A stretch of DNA of 64,000 nt from Ephemerocybe angulata. Lineage: Eukaryota > Basidiomycota > Agaricomycetes > Agaricales > Psathyrellaceae. The DNA is taken from positions 1,302,001 through 1,366,000 of the forward strand of contig JAACJK010000057.1 of the NCBI GenBank assembly GCA_013368325.1, given 5' to 3'. This document shows, in pieces, positions 21,041-42,182 of this stretch. The position numbers and the translations under genes are program-made. The first letter of the stretch is position 1, and every line of letters begins with the position of its first letter. The notes beneath the pieces were generated by a model. The model ran no database searches. It was not told where the DNA came from and saw only the letters and a program-made list of their open reading frames with translations.

Positions 21041-23174
21041 ATGCACAGACTCGCTGCCTCTTCTCGCAAGGTACTTCAACTTGTCCCAAGAATCACCTGC
21101 CAGTGCATACACCCCGTATTCACGTGATGTCATCGCGGTGCTCCTCTTCCAGCTCCTGCAATCTACGTCTCTTTCAAGGTCAAGATTTCTTGTACCATCC
21201 GCCAGATCTTTCTCCTCGTCGTACTACAGAATGGTGAGAATCGCCGGATAATAGGCAAGTTCCGTGGCTTATGGACGCGTTTCCTGCGCATAGTCGGAAC
21301 AGCAGTACCGCATCGAAAGAGACACCTTTGGCGAGCTCAAGGTCCCCGCTGACCGATACTGGGGTGCCCAAACACAGAGGTTATAACACCATTCCCCCGG
21401 GAAATTACCGCATATTGACATTCTCACAGGTCTCTCCAGAACTTCGACATTGGCGGGCCTGCCGAGCGCTTGCCTGAACCGCTCATCAAGGCTTTCGGTG
21501 TTGTGAAGAAGGCCGCCGCTGTTGTGAACACGGAGTATGGTATGGACGCTAAACTTGGAGAGGCCATCCAGAAGGCTGCGGATGATGTGCGTTCTCAACT
21601 CGCGTTACGAAAGACGGATTGTTAATGAATGAACTGCAGGTCATCTCCGGCAAGCTCATTGACCATTTCCCCCTGGTCGTCTTCCAGACCGGAAGCGGCA
21701 CCCAGTCCAACATGAACGCGAACGAGGTCATCTCGAACCGCGCGATTGAACTGCTGGGAGGTGAGTTGGGATCGAAGAAGCCAGTTCACCCCAACGACCA
21801 TGTTAACAAGAGCCAGAGCAGTAACGATACGTGAGTAGTGCCTTCATTATATCCGGTCATGTAAGACTAATATCGTAATCCCAGCTTCCCCACCGTAATG
21901 CACGTTGCCGCCGTTACCGAAATCCACCACAACCTGCTCCCCGCACTGGAAACTCTTCACAAGGCTCTCGACGCGAAGGCCAAGGAATTTGCAAACATCA
22001 TTAAGATTGGACGCACGCATTTGCAGGTGTGGTCCTCAACAAGCTCTGGAAAGCGCAAACCTGACACTGTAGGCAGGATGCTACCCCTCTCACTCTTGGC
22101 CAAGAATTCAGCGGCTATGCTCAACAATTGGCCAACTCCATTGAGCGCGTCAAAGCAACTCTTCCCCGTCTGAGCATGCTTGCTCAGGGTGGAACTGCTG
22201 TCGGAACTGTGGGTCAACATATGAACATTAGCATCACGCACCTTCAACTTAACTACGTTTCCATAGGGTCTTAACACCAAGAAGGGATGGGACGTCAAGA
22301 TTGCTGGAGAGATCGCCAATTTGACTGGCCTCCCCTTCCAGACTGCGCCTAACAAGGTAACACAGAAATTACTGTCCTCAGATAGGAAGTTCTGACCCCC
22401 AATCTGCGCAGTTCGAAGCACTGGCCACCCACGATGCCATGGTTGAGGCACACGGCGCTCTGAACACTGTCGCCGTTTCGTTCATGAAGATTGCAAATGA
22501 TATTCGTTATCTTGGCTCTGGGCCCCGTTGCGGTCTTGGGGAACTTAGCTTGCCGGAGAATGAGCCTGGCAGCAGCATTATGCCTGGCAAGGTGAACCCC
22601 ACCCAGTGCGAGGCGTTGACTATGGTCGCTGCGCAGGTCATGGGCAACAATGTGACCATCAGCATTGCTGGTTCGAACGGCCAGTTCGAGGTAGGCAGAT
22701 ATCTGAATTCAGGTGGTGAGACGGTTGCTGATGAACGCACCAAATAGCTGAACGTGTTCAAGCCGGTTATCATCAAGAACGTCCTCCAAAGCATCCGGCT
22801 GCTGTCTGATGGTGCGTACGAAAGGGGACACTTGATTTACAATGCTTATGAGGATTAGGTGCACGGTCGTTCACGAGCCACTGTGTGAGCGGAATTGAGG
22901 CGAACGAGAAGCGCATCTCAACCCTCCTGAATGAGTCGTTGATGCTTGCGACGATTCTGAACAGCCACCTGGGTTACGACAGTGAGTAATGCAGCACCTT
23001 CCAAATCCGAACTGTGCTTAGCGAAATGCGGGAACAGACGTGGCCAAATGTGCTAAGAAGGCACACAAAGAGGGCACCACCCTGAAGGAGGCGACAGTGG
23101 CTCTTGGATTCCTTTCGCCCGAGGAATTCGACGAGAAAGTGCGGCCTGAGCTGATGTTGCACCCGGATAACTAG
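21041..23174 (+). CDS. FUM1: Fumarate hydratase, class II, with mitochondrial presequence
   Basis: Interconverts fumarate and malate in the TCA cycle; a cytosolic pool acts in the DNA damage response. The presequence [10 protein letters not shown] (exon 21041-21070) is continued by a second exon rich in Arg and Ser, ending SFSSSYYRM at 21233. Mature protein segments include [89 protein letters not shown] and the family signature [16 protein letters not shown] near 22560-22620. The end [16 protein letters not shown] is typical. About eleven exons. The Met codon at 21231 lies exactly at the expected processing region and precedes [10 protein letters not shown], so a cytosolic form could be made by internal initiation. 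Confidence 0.96.
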
Positions 23175-23328
23175 AGTAGTAGCAGTAATGCAGGGGTAGT
23201 TGCAGCGAGAATGAGAATTTCCTAATTGAGCGGACGAGAACCTGAAAGCGAAAACGAGTAAATAGAGTCAACGGTGCAAAAAAGATCAGGGCGTTTCAAA
23301 TCCAGAAACCTTGTTGTCGTGGCACACC

Positions 23329-28892
<5,564 letters not shown>

Positions 28893-29231
28893 TTGTATTC
28901 TTGCTATTTTCTCCTCCGCTTTCCTTCGCTGTCGCATATTATATTCGGACACTTGATATACTAGCTAGATTCATTTTGGTGTAACTCTCATATAATCTTT
29001 CCCATTTGCTTCAGTCCTATCTTGGTTTTCCCTCTGTTTTAGGCCTTGCCCGCGTACTTTTCTGCGCCACCCCTCCCTCTGTAATGTTACATAGTCCTTG
29101 TATCCATGTTTCCCGTGCTGCTCAAGATATGATTCATTAAGTTTACAATGGCAACGATAAATGACCTAGGTGTACAAACGTGCGATAAAGAAAACGAGTG
29201 GTAAAGAAAGAAAGTGCGACAAGGAACGAGT
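28893..29231. other. Convergent 3' region between INO80 and CBF5
   Basis: 339 bp of AT- and pyrimidine-rich sequence between two stop codons, presumably the two 3' untranslated regions. No gene or repeat seen. Confidence 0.5.
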
Positions 29232-31012
<1,781 letters not shown>

Positions 31013-31221
31013 GGTGTTAACCTCTCAAAAGTTTTTCAAGTCCAAATCAATACCACTGCCCGGCCATCAGATCCCGGCACGAGCGGGGATCCAAACCACG
31101 ATCATGCGGGGCTTGAATATCCATCAAACTCTAATCCCAAGTCTACACAAAAGATTACGCAGGACACTTGCGAACTCTTTAGCCAGTCCACTCGTCGTTG
31201 CTGCCCGAAGACCTCCTCAAG
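31013..31221. promoter_or_regulatory. Bidirectional promoter region of CBF5 and RPL22
   Basis: 209 bp between the start codons of a ribosome-biogenesis enzyme and a ribosomal protein, an arrangement that would allow one set of sites to serve both. An imperfect inverted pair, ATCCCGGCAC and GCGGGGAT, lies near 31068-31090; its relevance is unknown. Confidence 0.55.
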
Positions 31222-31709
31222 ATGGTCAGTCCCAGGCTACCGCTTTGCTGAGTTACCTTCTCAGTAGGCTAATGCCCTTCCCTCCCCTTTAGCCCAGAGC
31301 CCCCGTAAAGCAGACTGCTACCAAGCACAAGTTTGTCGTCGACTACTCGAAGCCCGCTGCCGACGGTGTCTTCGACGGCGCAGACTTCGAAAAGTTCCTC
31401 CACGACCGCATCAAGGTTGAGGGCAAGGTTGGCCAGCTTGGCGAGAATGTCAAGATCGTCCGCGATGGCAACTCCAAGATCACTGTCACCTCGAGCATCC
31501 CCTTCTCCAAGCGCTACCTCAAGTACTTGACCAAGAAGTTCTTGAAGAAGAACAGCCTCCGCGACTGGATTCGGTACGTTTCACCGTCGTCTGTATACCG
31601 TCGTCTGTTCCTGACCATTTTTTATAGCGTTGTTGCCTCCTCCAAGGACAACTACGCCCTGAAGTTCTACAACATCGCCGGTGCTGCCGACGAGGAGGAG
31701 GAGGATTAA
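31222..31709 (+). CDS. RPL22: 60S ribosomal protein L22 (eL22)
   Basis: Large-subunit ribosomal protein. Exons 31222-31224, 31293-31573 and 31628-31709 join to 122 codons including the stop. The product starts [20 protein letters not shown] and includes [73 protein letters not shown], and an acidic end (DEEEED), all eL22 hallmarks. The first coding exon is the ATG alone, directly followed by GTCAGT, as in RPS28. It converges on the DEVH helicase gene, 215 bp away. Confidence 0.97.
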
Positions 31710-31924
31710 ATTCCTTGACCCCTCACTTCGCATCGCTCTTCGGGCAGCTGCTACCTGGGCACCTCCTCCTTATCTACTGCTGTAGATATTTTTGAAGTAT
31801 CCTTATGTCTATGCTCCCCAAAACGAATACACATATGTGATATGTTCATTTGTGTGCCGATGAGATCGTGTCAAGCAAAGAAGGTCTAGTATGCGGTATA
31901 TTACAAGATAAGTATACAATACGT

Positions 31925-34900
31925 TTACATGAATGTAATGGAAGTCTGCTCCTTCTCGTCCTTGGGCTTGATTTTGCCCAGCACCATCTGCGCGACCTCG
32001 TTCCAGAGAACATGTGTTTCAGTAAGGGCTTGGCCACGGAACTGAGCAGAGAGAATGTCGTAGAGATGCTCGCGGAGCAGTTTGAGAGCGACATTTGTCT
32101 TGGCCGGGATGTTGAACTTGATTTTGCGGTCAATGACAGCAGTGTCGGAGAGGAGCTAAAGGTGGTTTAAGTCACCCTGGATCTCAGCGCGATACTGGCA
32201 AGAGGTTACACACCTTGAAGTCAGACTCTCCGCACAAGAGGAGCATCCCAAGGTCCTCTACCGGCCCCGTCTCCCATGCATATAGCTTCTTCGAATGCAT
32301 GAGCGTGAAGTACGCCAGGTAGTTGACTCCAAAGTCCGCTGGCTTCCTGCCAAAGTTCACCGATGACGGGTGGAAAAATGCGCTTTGGTTATTGGTAATC
32401 GTGCGCAGCTGAGGACCACTGTTCTTCGAGTCGATGGAAAGGACCTTGGGGTACAATCCAGCCACAAGCGCTGCATTGATGAGCGCGAAGTTCCTCGAAT
32501 TCACGTCGTATTCTGGAGGGACATTCACAAACCGCGTGCGGTTGCGTGCATATCGCGCTCTCCCGATATCTCGAATGAAGCTTCTGTCGACCTGGATGAA
32601 GGAGGTATCGACCAAGAACCTGAGGGAAAGTCAGGAGTATTCAGTTGGGTAAAGTGTATAACTCACCCCAAGAATTGCTGTCGAAGCTCTTCAATCTGCT
32701 GCAAATTCTGGTGGCTCAAGTAGTTCTGACTACAGAACTTGCGGATGTTGACACCGGGATTACTGCTCGCTCGTCGCCAACTGCTAAATGCATTATGTAT
32801 CGTCAAGAAATCCGAGTTTTCTTTGATCCTCAGAGTAAGTCCCATGTCACATCAAGGGTTATTCAGAGCTGTACTCACCAATTTTGAAGCTGTTCTTCGC
32901 CCGGTCCGCCTCCTGCTCCATCCCCAGGGGGGTTACAAACGGCGACTTGGAGTTCAACGCCGCCGCAATCGTAAGCGCAGGATCGAGACATCGCAGAACA
33001 GTAGCGATCAACAGGAATTTGCCCAGATGCACATCCGTAGGAAGCTTGCTTAGCAGCCGGCCCAGTGGCGTAATGTCTTCCGAGGGCGTGAGCGCACGCA
33101 CTTCTACGAGCATGGAAATAGCTCGTTGGACGTTAATGGATACCGGAGGATCGAGCGCTCGTGACAGCACATCCTCGATGCTGGTGCCTAGCTTAACCTT
33201 CATAATCTTGATCCTGAGCGCGAGGTCGGAAAGACTGAGGCGCATCATTTCGGGAAGCGGATTGTCCATCATCTACAAATGCAAGTCACTCAGTCCATGG
33301 ATGTTCGCTCGAGAGCAATCGATAGTCGCACCTGGGTGTCATGCCGGATCTTGGTGAAGAGATGAAAGCAGAGACCACGCTGGACACGTCCAGCTCGCCC
33401 GCGTCGCTGCGCGGCATTGCTCTTGGAAATGAAAGTCTCGATGAGTCGGCTGATCTGCCTCTTCTCGTCGAACCTCATTTCCTTGTGCTTGCCAGTATCA
33501 ATGACACAGGTGATGTCAGGGATGGTAATACCAGTCTCCGCGATGTTGGTGGCTGGAGCAGTCACATGAGAAGAGAAACGCTTTTGGGAACGGAAGGCAC
33601 TCACAGATGACGATCTTGCGCACACCATGGGGAGGTATATCGAAGACTGCACCCTGGTTTTCACTCGACAGCGTAGAATGGAGAGGGTACAACTTGAAAG
33701 CGTCCGAACCAAAGTGTGGATGGTCAGACAAGATGTCGTGTAACCGCCTGATCTCTCCCAGACCAGGCAAGAAGATGAGGATGGCAGAGGACATTGAGAA
33801 ATATGCCGGATCTTCGAAGCAGATCTTTTCGAGCATCCGGGTGATTAGGTCATACGGAATAAGACGTTCGTCGATGAGGTTCAAGGTGGAGACGGTGTTT
33901 TGTGAGTATCGTTTCTCGAGCTTGACACCCTCTTTCAAGGACGACGCAGTGCTATCATCCTCGTCCTCGTCGTCTCTAGACACCAGTTCCTCTGTCCACT
34001 CTGGTCGATTCTTCCCTCGGTAATACTTGTCATTACCTGTTGGAAGCGGAAGGTCAGTGGGCAGTGTCACCAGATAAGACTGTAGATCTTACTTCGTCTC
34101 GCGTAGGGGGACCCTTCTGCAACAGTCCAATTGGTGAATTCAACAGCATCCTCGAGGAATTTGACGTCAACAGGGAAGGTGCGTCCTGGGACATGTAGCG
34201 TAGGGCATCCTCCAAAATACTCCGATATCTTCTCAGCGTCTACTGTTGCTGACATGAGAATGACCCTAGACAACACCATCAGTTTGCATGCAAGCCCCCA
34301 TGGAAAAGGTAACATACTTCAAATCAGGTCTTTCCCGAATCAACGACTTCAAAACGATGAGGAGGAAATCCGACTCTATTGACCGCTCGTGAACCTCATC
34401 AATGATGATATGCTAGGGATGATGTTAGCATAGCTCTCGTATCCTGGGTAGCTGCACAACTCACCGTGATCTCGTCGAACGCTGTGCCTTGTCCCCCGTT
34501 CCCAGAACCTCCCTCAAGCATACGAAGAGCGATACCATTAGTGACGTATGCCAATCGCGTGTTCCTTGAAATATTGCTTTCTAACCGGATTGAATATCCG
34601 ACTAAGGAACTGTTCGTTCCGACAGCATTAGGAGCATCTCCGAGCTCGCGAGAAACACGCTGAGCAAGTGATATCGCAGAGATACGACGAGGCTCTGTAC
34701 AATACACTCTACAAGGCTGTCCTTGTGAGAGACAGTGCTCGACAATGAAGGACGGCACTTGAGTGGATTTGCCGCTATATTACCATTTAATTTAGGCATT
34801 GATATTGATATTGAGGTCATTCCCACTCACCAGCCTGTTTCACCGCTAAGAACGACCACTTGAGACTCTTCCAAGGTCTGGATGATGGTATCGCGATACG

Positions 34901-37224
34901 CTGCAATGGGAAGCGTGTTGCGTTGTTCCTGCGATTGTGAAACTCAATTTGAATAATATTTGAAAGTGGGACCCAACCCACAAGCATTTCTTGATACAGA
35001 TAACTTGCTTGTCTTTGAGCAAAGCTTTCGGCAAGCTGAGGGTCGGACCCTCGGGAACCTCGAAACCGGGTGGCGTCGCCAGTATTGATGTTCGGAGCAG
35101 AAGCTTTTGCAGCCTTTCCTGATCGCTGGAGAGAAAGTTCAGTGATTATAGTCATATTGCGCAACGAACCACCAACCTTGTGCGCCGCTTCACATTTCAC
35201 AGTGGCATATGAGCGCAATTTAGCCCAAAGATCACGATTAATTTCGTCGTCGCGCTCTCGGCGCTTGGCCTCAAGCTCATCCCAAAGGTCTCGGAAGGCT
35301 GGAGGCAACGACCGAAAGAATGTTTGGGTCCCACCTACGGAGAAGATTCCCGCTGCAAAGCCGTCGGTCTGTGGGAAGGTAAGTGCATGTAGGGCAACTG
35401 TCGCGATGTACTGCTCCGCCTGCGCTTCTTCGGGGCACGCCACATCGTCCATCACCCACTCGTCTCGTTTCTTGCCCTCCCAGGAGATACTGACAGACGC
35501 CCGCTTCGCGCGGCTCTCCCCAGATATGATATTATAGGTGATTGCAGCATACTTGTCCTGCTTGTGCACGCATTCCCGCAGGGAGTTCTTCGGCGTTCTG
35601 CCAGACGAGTGTTTGGGCATATTCATTTCTCGAAGGAGGATGGTCCGCCCGTCAGACGTCGACTCGGAAGGCGCATCGAGCAAGTCCAGGACGCCCCCAA
35701 TGGCATCATCGTCGTCGCCATCGAAGAGGCCTTTCTTGGCATTGGGGGTGGATGTAGAGCTTTGAGGAGCAGGTGTCGGTTGTTTTCGAGGTCGCGTTGG
35801 AGTCTTGGGAGCGCCGTGCCTTGGACCATTTTGCAGTCGATTCTTCAAATTAGAAACGTCTACTTTCTTCTTCTCGGTACGAAAGTGTTCCTCCGCCACC
35901 CTCTCATCAAACAAGGAATCTCCCCAAAGCAGGGAGATCCGCTGTTGCAATTGGCGCACCTTTTTGTGGTGCGGTGGAAGCCCTTGGAATGTCTGCATCT
36001 GGTAATGCTTCAACTTTAGCCGAACATACTCAACGTTGGGGTCGTCGTTGTCCGATAGGTCATGATCATCGTCGCTACCTGTGTCGCTGGCTGATACGGG
36101 GGTGGGAGGAGATGGCGTTGATTGAGTGGACGCAGGAGGTGTCTCGGGTTCGCAGCTTTCGGTTGGAAATGACTCTGAGATGGGCGTTTGCATGGACCGA
36201 GGGATGAATGTGGGTGCTCCAGCGTCCAGGCGTTTCTGTTCGGGTTGACTGACAACTGGGAGGGCATTTGTTGGTGTCTTCGGCGTTTGAGGTAGAGAAC
36301 TATCCCGAGTGGTGGAGGTGTATGGTGTCCTCGACTCGAAGGTTTCTTCAATTGCACTGTTAGTAAAAATGATACAAAAGGCAAGAATTTGTGGCACCTT
36401 TTTCGTCTGGGTACAGCTCGTCTTCTGGGCAATGGATCGCAAGCTACGTACGGACTTGAGTAGGTTGCAAGAAAGTAAGTTAAGCAACGCACCCATTCAT
36501 ATGCCTCATCCAACTCGACTCCAGGAATAGCCTGCAAACATTCTTCTACACGGGCTTCTGAAAATCCGAGCCTGCGAAGAATTCCGTATGTGATTGCCAA
36601 ACGTGTGAGGACCCTCTCTTCTGACCAATCGTCCAAAGTGTTTGGCACTGGTAACGAGAGATTAGATTTTTTGCCCAAGCAATTCCAATAAACGTTCCCA
36701 CCATCCCAGCGCTTGGATTCTGAGATCAACTCAAAAATCTGGTTCTTGAAGGATTCGTCAAGATCGAGGCGGGGGAGGCTCTTCGAGTTGCGTCTGTCCG
36801 TTTCAATCATCTAGGCCAAGTTATTAGGGATGACTTCCGTCGTCGGTTATTTAACGCGTTTAGGACGCGTACCTTGACCATTCTGCATAGTTGTGTTAAG
36901 ATACATCAAGTTGAGAAGCTAAGTTATAGGCTCGTACCGGGTTATCTCCTTCTCCGTCTTTTCTTGGAACTTGTCAACAAGAGATTGTGAGGCCTGTCTC
37001 TCGTCAGACTCCCCCGCCTGTACCGACGATGTCGCTACCACTCCTAGTTTGGAGCTAGGCCCAGCGTCAGGCTGCTTCTCGACAGAGACGATGTCGGATA
37101 CAGGAGTATTTTCCAACGCATCTTCTGGGGGTTCGGTTGGCGGTAGCACTTTCTTTGGGACCGAAGTTGTTGCAAAACCACGGGCAACGGGCTTGAGCTG
37201 CGTTTTCTTCTTCTTGGGGGCCAT
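31925..37224 (-). CDS. DEVH-box RNA helicase, DHX29/YLR419W type
   Basis: Superfamily 2 RNA helicase of the DEAH/RHA group; relatives such as DHX29 help 40S subunits scan structured leaders. The basic start MAPKKKKTQLKPVARGF is followed by a disordered part, a UBA-like helix bundle (LRRLGFSEARVEECLQAIPG, near 36510-36590), Ser/Pro-rich linker, and VSISWEGKKRDEW with FAAGIFSVGG. Helicase motifs: Walker A SGETGCGKSTQVP (across the intron near 34770-34830), IIIDEVHERS, ILMSATVDAEK, and QRRGRAGRVQRG. The helicase-associated and OB-fold domains run to the C-terminal AKTNVALKLLREHLYDIL and QMVLGKIKPKDEKEQTSITF. About 1400 residues in about 17 exons. UBA plus DEVH favours the YLR419W/DHX57/DHX29 group over the splicing DEAH proteins; the exact orthologue is not settled. 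Confidence 0.88.
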
Positions 37225-37705
37225 GGCAAAGGCCTAAAAAGCGGAGAAAAGTGTGAAAGAATAGGCAGAAGGTCGATCTCTTCAGCTGGTACAGCGGCAG
37301 TTAACCAGTGCGTCGAGTTGGGGGTAGTTCACAAAGCAGTGGGTAAAGAGAAAGGAAGGGCGTGAAAGATGCTCAGATAAGGAGACCTAAACTGAGATGA
37401 AGCAAAAAAAGGGACACGAAAGCATTGGGTAGAAATCTGTCCAAGCGGTTGAGCATGAGGGAGTAAACAAGTGTTGTCTTGGCGCCGTCGCTTGCGGCCT
37501 TGATCGAAACCGGGAATTCTGAGTCACGCTGAACGGCGAGCTCGAGAATGTAATCTTAAGTGCAAGGTAAATGTCCAACCATTCAGGTATATTGAAGTCG
37601 TCACTACGAAGGGTATAAAAATCGCTTCACGATTACATGGTTCAACCACGGCTTAAAAAAATAACAAAGTCTCTCAAGGCATCTAGTATCTACGATGTCC
37701 GATGC

Positions 37706-39208
37706 TCAAAGCAAGGAAGCAACCAGGGCGAAGAAGGCAGTCACGCCAAGAGCGAACCCACTGCGAGTGGAGATGGCACCGTTTCCAGTACCCTTAGTAT
37801 CCGCCGGTGCGGTAGAACTAGCAGCGGTACCGTTAAGCGTCTTAGCGACGCCTTGGAAGGCATTGAAGCTGCGGCCCGATGACTCGTCGGAGTTGATTGC
37901 ACTGTTGGTCTAGTCAGAGACGGTCACACAAACGGAGGATGATGGAAACTTACAAGACCATTCCGGCTCCACAATGGCTGCTGCCAGCAAGCTGAGCACA
38001 CTGTAGAGGTAAAAATTTAGTTTCATCTTTCAAGGCCAAATGAGAAAATACATACGTAGGCCCAGACGGGTGCGGTGTCCTTGACAGTGTAGTTCCAGGT
38101 GGGGAATTCGGTCACACTGTCAGCAACGGGGTTGCTTAGATGAAGAGTCAGTTAATCGGACGCTCTGGAAGGCCTGTAGGGCTTACAAGCCAGAGTCGAA
38201 GCCCTTCTGGCCATCAGCGGTGAGAGGCCTGCAGGGATCTTCGAACGAGGACTGGGTCACAGTGTGGTTTTTCTGATGGCTGAAGGGAAGTTAGTGAATG
38301 CGATAACTGTTGTACGGGCAATTAGACTTACAACTCGAAGACGATGACATCACGAGGGAGAGCCGTGAGGCGAGGAGGGTCAAATGCAAGCTTGCCTGGA
38401 CCACCAACGATAACTTTGTGAACAGCACCGTCCAAAGTTGCGGGGGTCGGTGCAGGCGAGTTAGGGTATGAGCTGTATGTAGTGGTCCAGGTGGAAGACT
38501 GCAGGGTGATAACACTGGTCACCAAAGTGGGAGTGGGGGCAGCAGCGATGGTCAAGCCGCCGTATGCCGCTGTCGTGGTAGCAGCCGGGGCCTCGGTCGC
38601 AAGCGCAGCACCAACAGCCAGGGCAGATTTCTTGAAGTTCGTAAAGGAGTTCGGTTTGTCGTCTGATCCACAGTTAATTGCAAAGACCATTCCCTTCCCG
38701 CAATGGCTGTTGGCAGTGCGGGCAGCCTGAGCACAATAGACCCAGATGGGGTCGGTCTTGAGGTCGAGCAGGTCGTCAGTTCTGCGTTCAAAGAGGCGGA
38801 AAGATGACTTACATTGTTCACCGAGACTGTGTATGTCGGCAGAGTCGTCTGATTTGCAGCAACGGGTTGGCTAGGATATGCTTAGTACGAGATCCCCGCC
38901 CGAAGAGAATAAAAATAAAACCCACAATCCTGAGTTGAAACCGCCTTCTTTCAAGCCACATGGATCGGCAAATGAGGACTGGGTAACGGTATGGTTCTTG
39001 GGATTGAAGTGGAAGACGACTTGGTCACCCGCGGCTGCGAACTGGAACATTGTCGTAAGTACACACCACATTCCAGGTGAATTGAAGGACCTACGATAGC
39101 CTCCGGCTGGAAGACGAGCTCCCCGCCTTTACCACCAACTTGAACATCGTGCACAGCACCCAGAGCAAAGGGTAGAAGCGCCAGGCCCAAAGAGAGAGAA
39201 GCAAACAT
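37706..39208 (-). CDS. Secreted two-domain cupredoxin (plastocyanin-like) protein, probably GPI-anchored
   Basis: Extracellular blue-copper-fold protein of the type common in agaricomycete cell walls. MFASLSLGLALLPFALGAVH is a signal peptide. Two homologous cupredoxin domains follow: the first has FNPKNHTVTQSSFADPC and VYCAQAARTANSHCGKGM, the second FELHQKNHTVTQSSFEDPC and WAYCAQLAGSSHCGAGM. In each, the His, Cys, His and Met expected to bind type-1 copper are present. A Thr/Pro/Ala-rich linker joins the domains. The C-terminus, a Ser/Thr/Gly stretch then FALGVTAFFALVASLL at the very end, looks like a GPI-attachment signal. Exons are separated by short introns near 37900-37950, 38005-38055, 38140-38190, 38280-38335 and others. 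The role is unknown; similar proteins are called extracellular serine-rich proteins. Confidence 0.85.
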
Positions 39209-40309
39209 CGCTAGCGATTGTCGAGGTGAACGTTAGAGGGGGTAGTAGAAGGAATGTGGGCTCAAAAAGAGAGAGAAAAATTAACGAAACAAGAGAACCT
39301 GAATGATGGAAGGAAAGAAAAGGGTGATGAGCCAGCAAGGTTATGGTCCAGCGCTCTATAAGGCGTGGCCAGGACCTGGCAACGATCCTTCATACCATTC
39401 CCTTGGTTGTTGTCGTTAAGCTACAAATAGATCGTGAGTACCAAATGAGCCTTTTGTTCTCAAAGGGCTCGGTGATTGGCTGGAGCCCATACAGTACATA
39501 CTACAACCGCCAGAAGTACAAGGATCGCCGCACACTCTGCGCAAGTCCGGTCGGCAACTTCGCCGAGTCCAAACACCTGGAGTCCACCGGCAACGTGAGT
39601 CCTCGTGCCTCCCAAAATCGCACCGCTTGCACCAAGAGCCAGGGCACTGTGTGGGCAATGGGGAATGAGTGTTTGATAAGGACAAGGAAGGAAACGTTTT
39701 GGCCCCTGATTGTTTCGCACAAAGAAAAACGATCAGCTGTTGTTCTCCTGTTTGGGCGCCGATTTTGCTGAGGTAATCAGAAGAGGCGCTCATTGGTCGT
39801 CTTGGCATATGGGCGCTTGTTTACCTAACCCACAATCAGTAAAGTCGGGCAGCCTACTCAAAGTGGCAAAGACCAACGCGCTGGCCTCATTATACTGGGT
39901 TTGAAAGTTGGAACTTGGCTGGATGAGGAACTTCTCCCTGGCCTTCTTAAACACGATGATTTAAGCCCCTTTCTTTCTGTTCCTGAGACCGACATCCCGA
40001 CAAGACTAGTATGTTGATGATCTCGAAGGCACAATACAAATATCCTAGAAGACGGCGCGGGTTCTCTGGGTAAGAAAGTATCAGCAGCGGAGGAAGCAAT
40101 GAGAACTGACGGTCGTCCCGGTAAGGGCTATCAGCCCCACACTGCCATCGCCCATCGATGGCGTCGCCATCATTGATCTCCTCCGTTGAGATGTAGTCAC
40201 GCAGCAACTACATAAGCCAATCAAACGGTTCGCTATCATATCGTGTCCCAACTTCTTGCTCATCCGCTCATCGTCCACCGGCTGGATTCTGGTGTATTGA
40301 CTAACTACC
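39209..40309. other. Intergenic interval between cupredoxin and MAP kinase genes
   Basis: 1.1 kb containing both divergent promoters. Several open frames of 60-140 codons overlap around 39340-39800 on both strands, but none has a convincing domain, and overlapping frames on both strands argue for chance. No repeats recognised. Confidence 0.45.
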
Positions 40310-41885
<1,576 letters not shown>

Positions 41886-42182
41886 GAACATCGAGATCGT
41901 GGATAGGATATACCTGTACCAATATTTTTATTTGCCGTGCGGCGTGTAAGTGTACTTTTTGGCTGTAAGTAGTAGACAGATGGAATGGGACGGAACGGAA
42001 ACGGAAAGCACACTGGGGATCTGCGAAAGAATGCACCCCTTCAAGTTGTATACCTGGAATCGGACTATGCTACAAAAATCATAAATATATGTCCATGTAG
42101 ATTGAAGAAATTGAAGTTGAGTAGCAGAAGCATATGTATGTTTCGAATGAAAGGCGGACAGAAAAGTGGGGTGGCCGGCACG

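Noticed and set aside
39343..39808. Overlapping open frames of 73-142 codons on both strands
   Set aside because: Several frames are open at once on both strands, none has a recognisable domain, and the region lies between two divergent promoters; probably chance.
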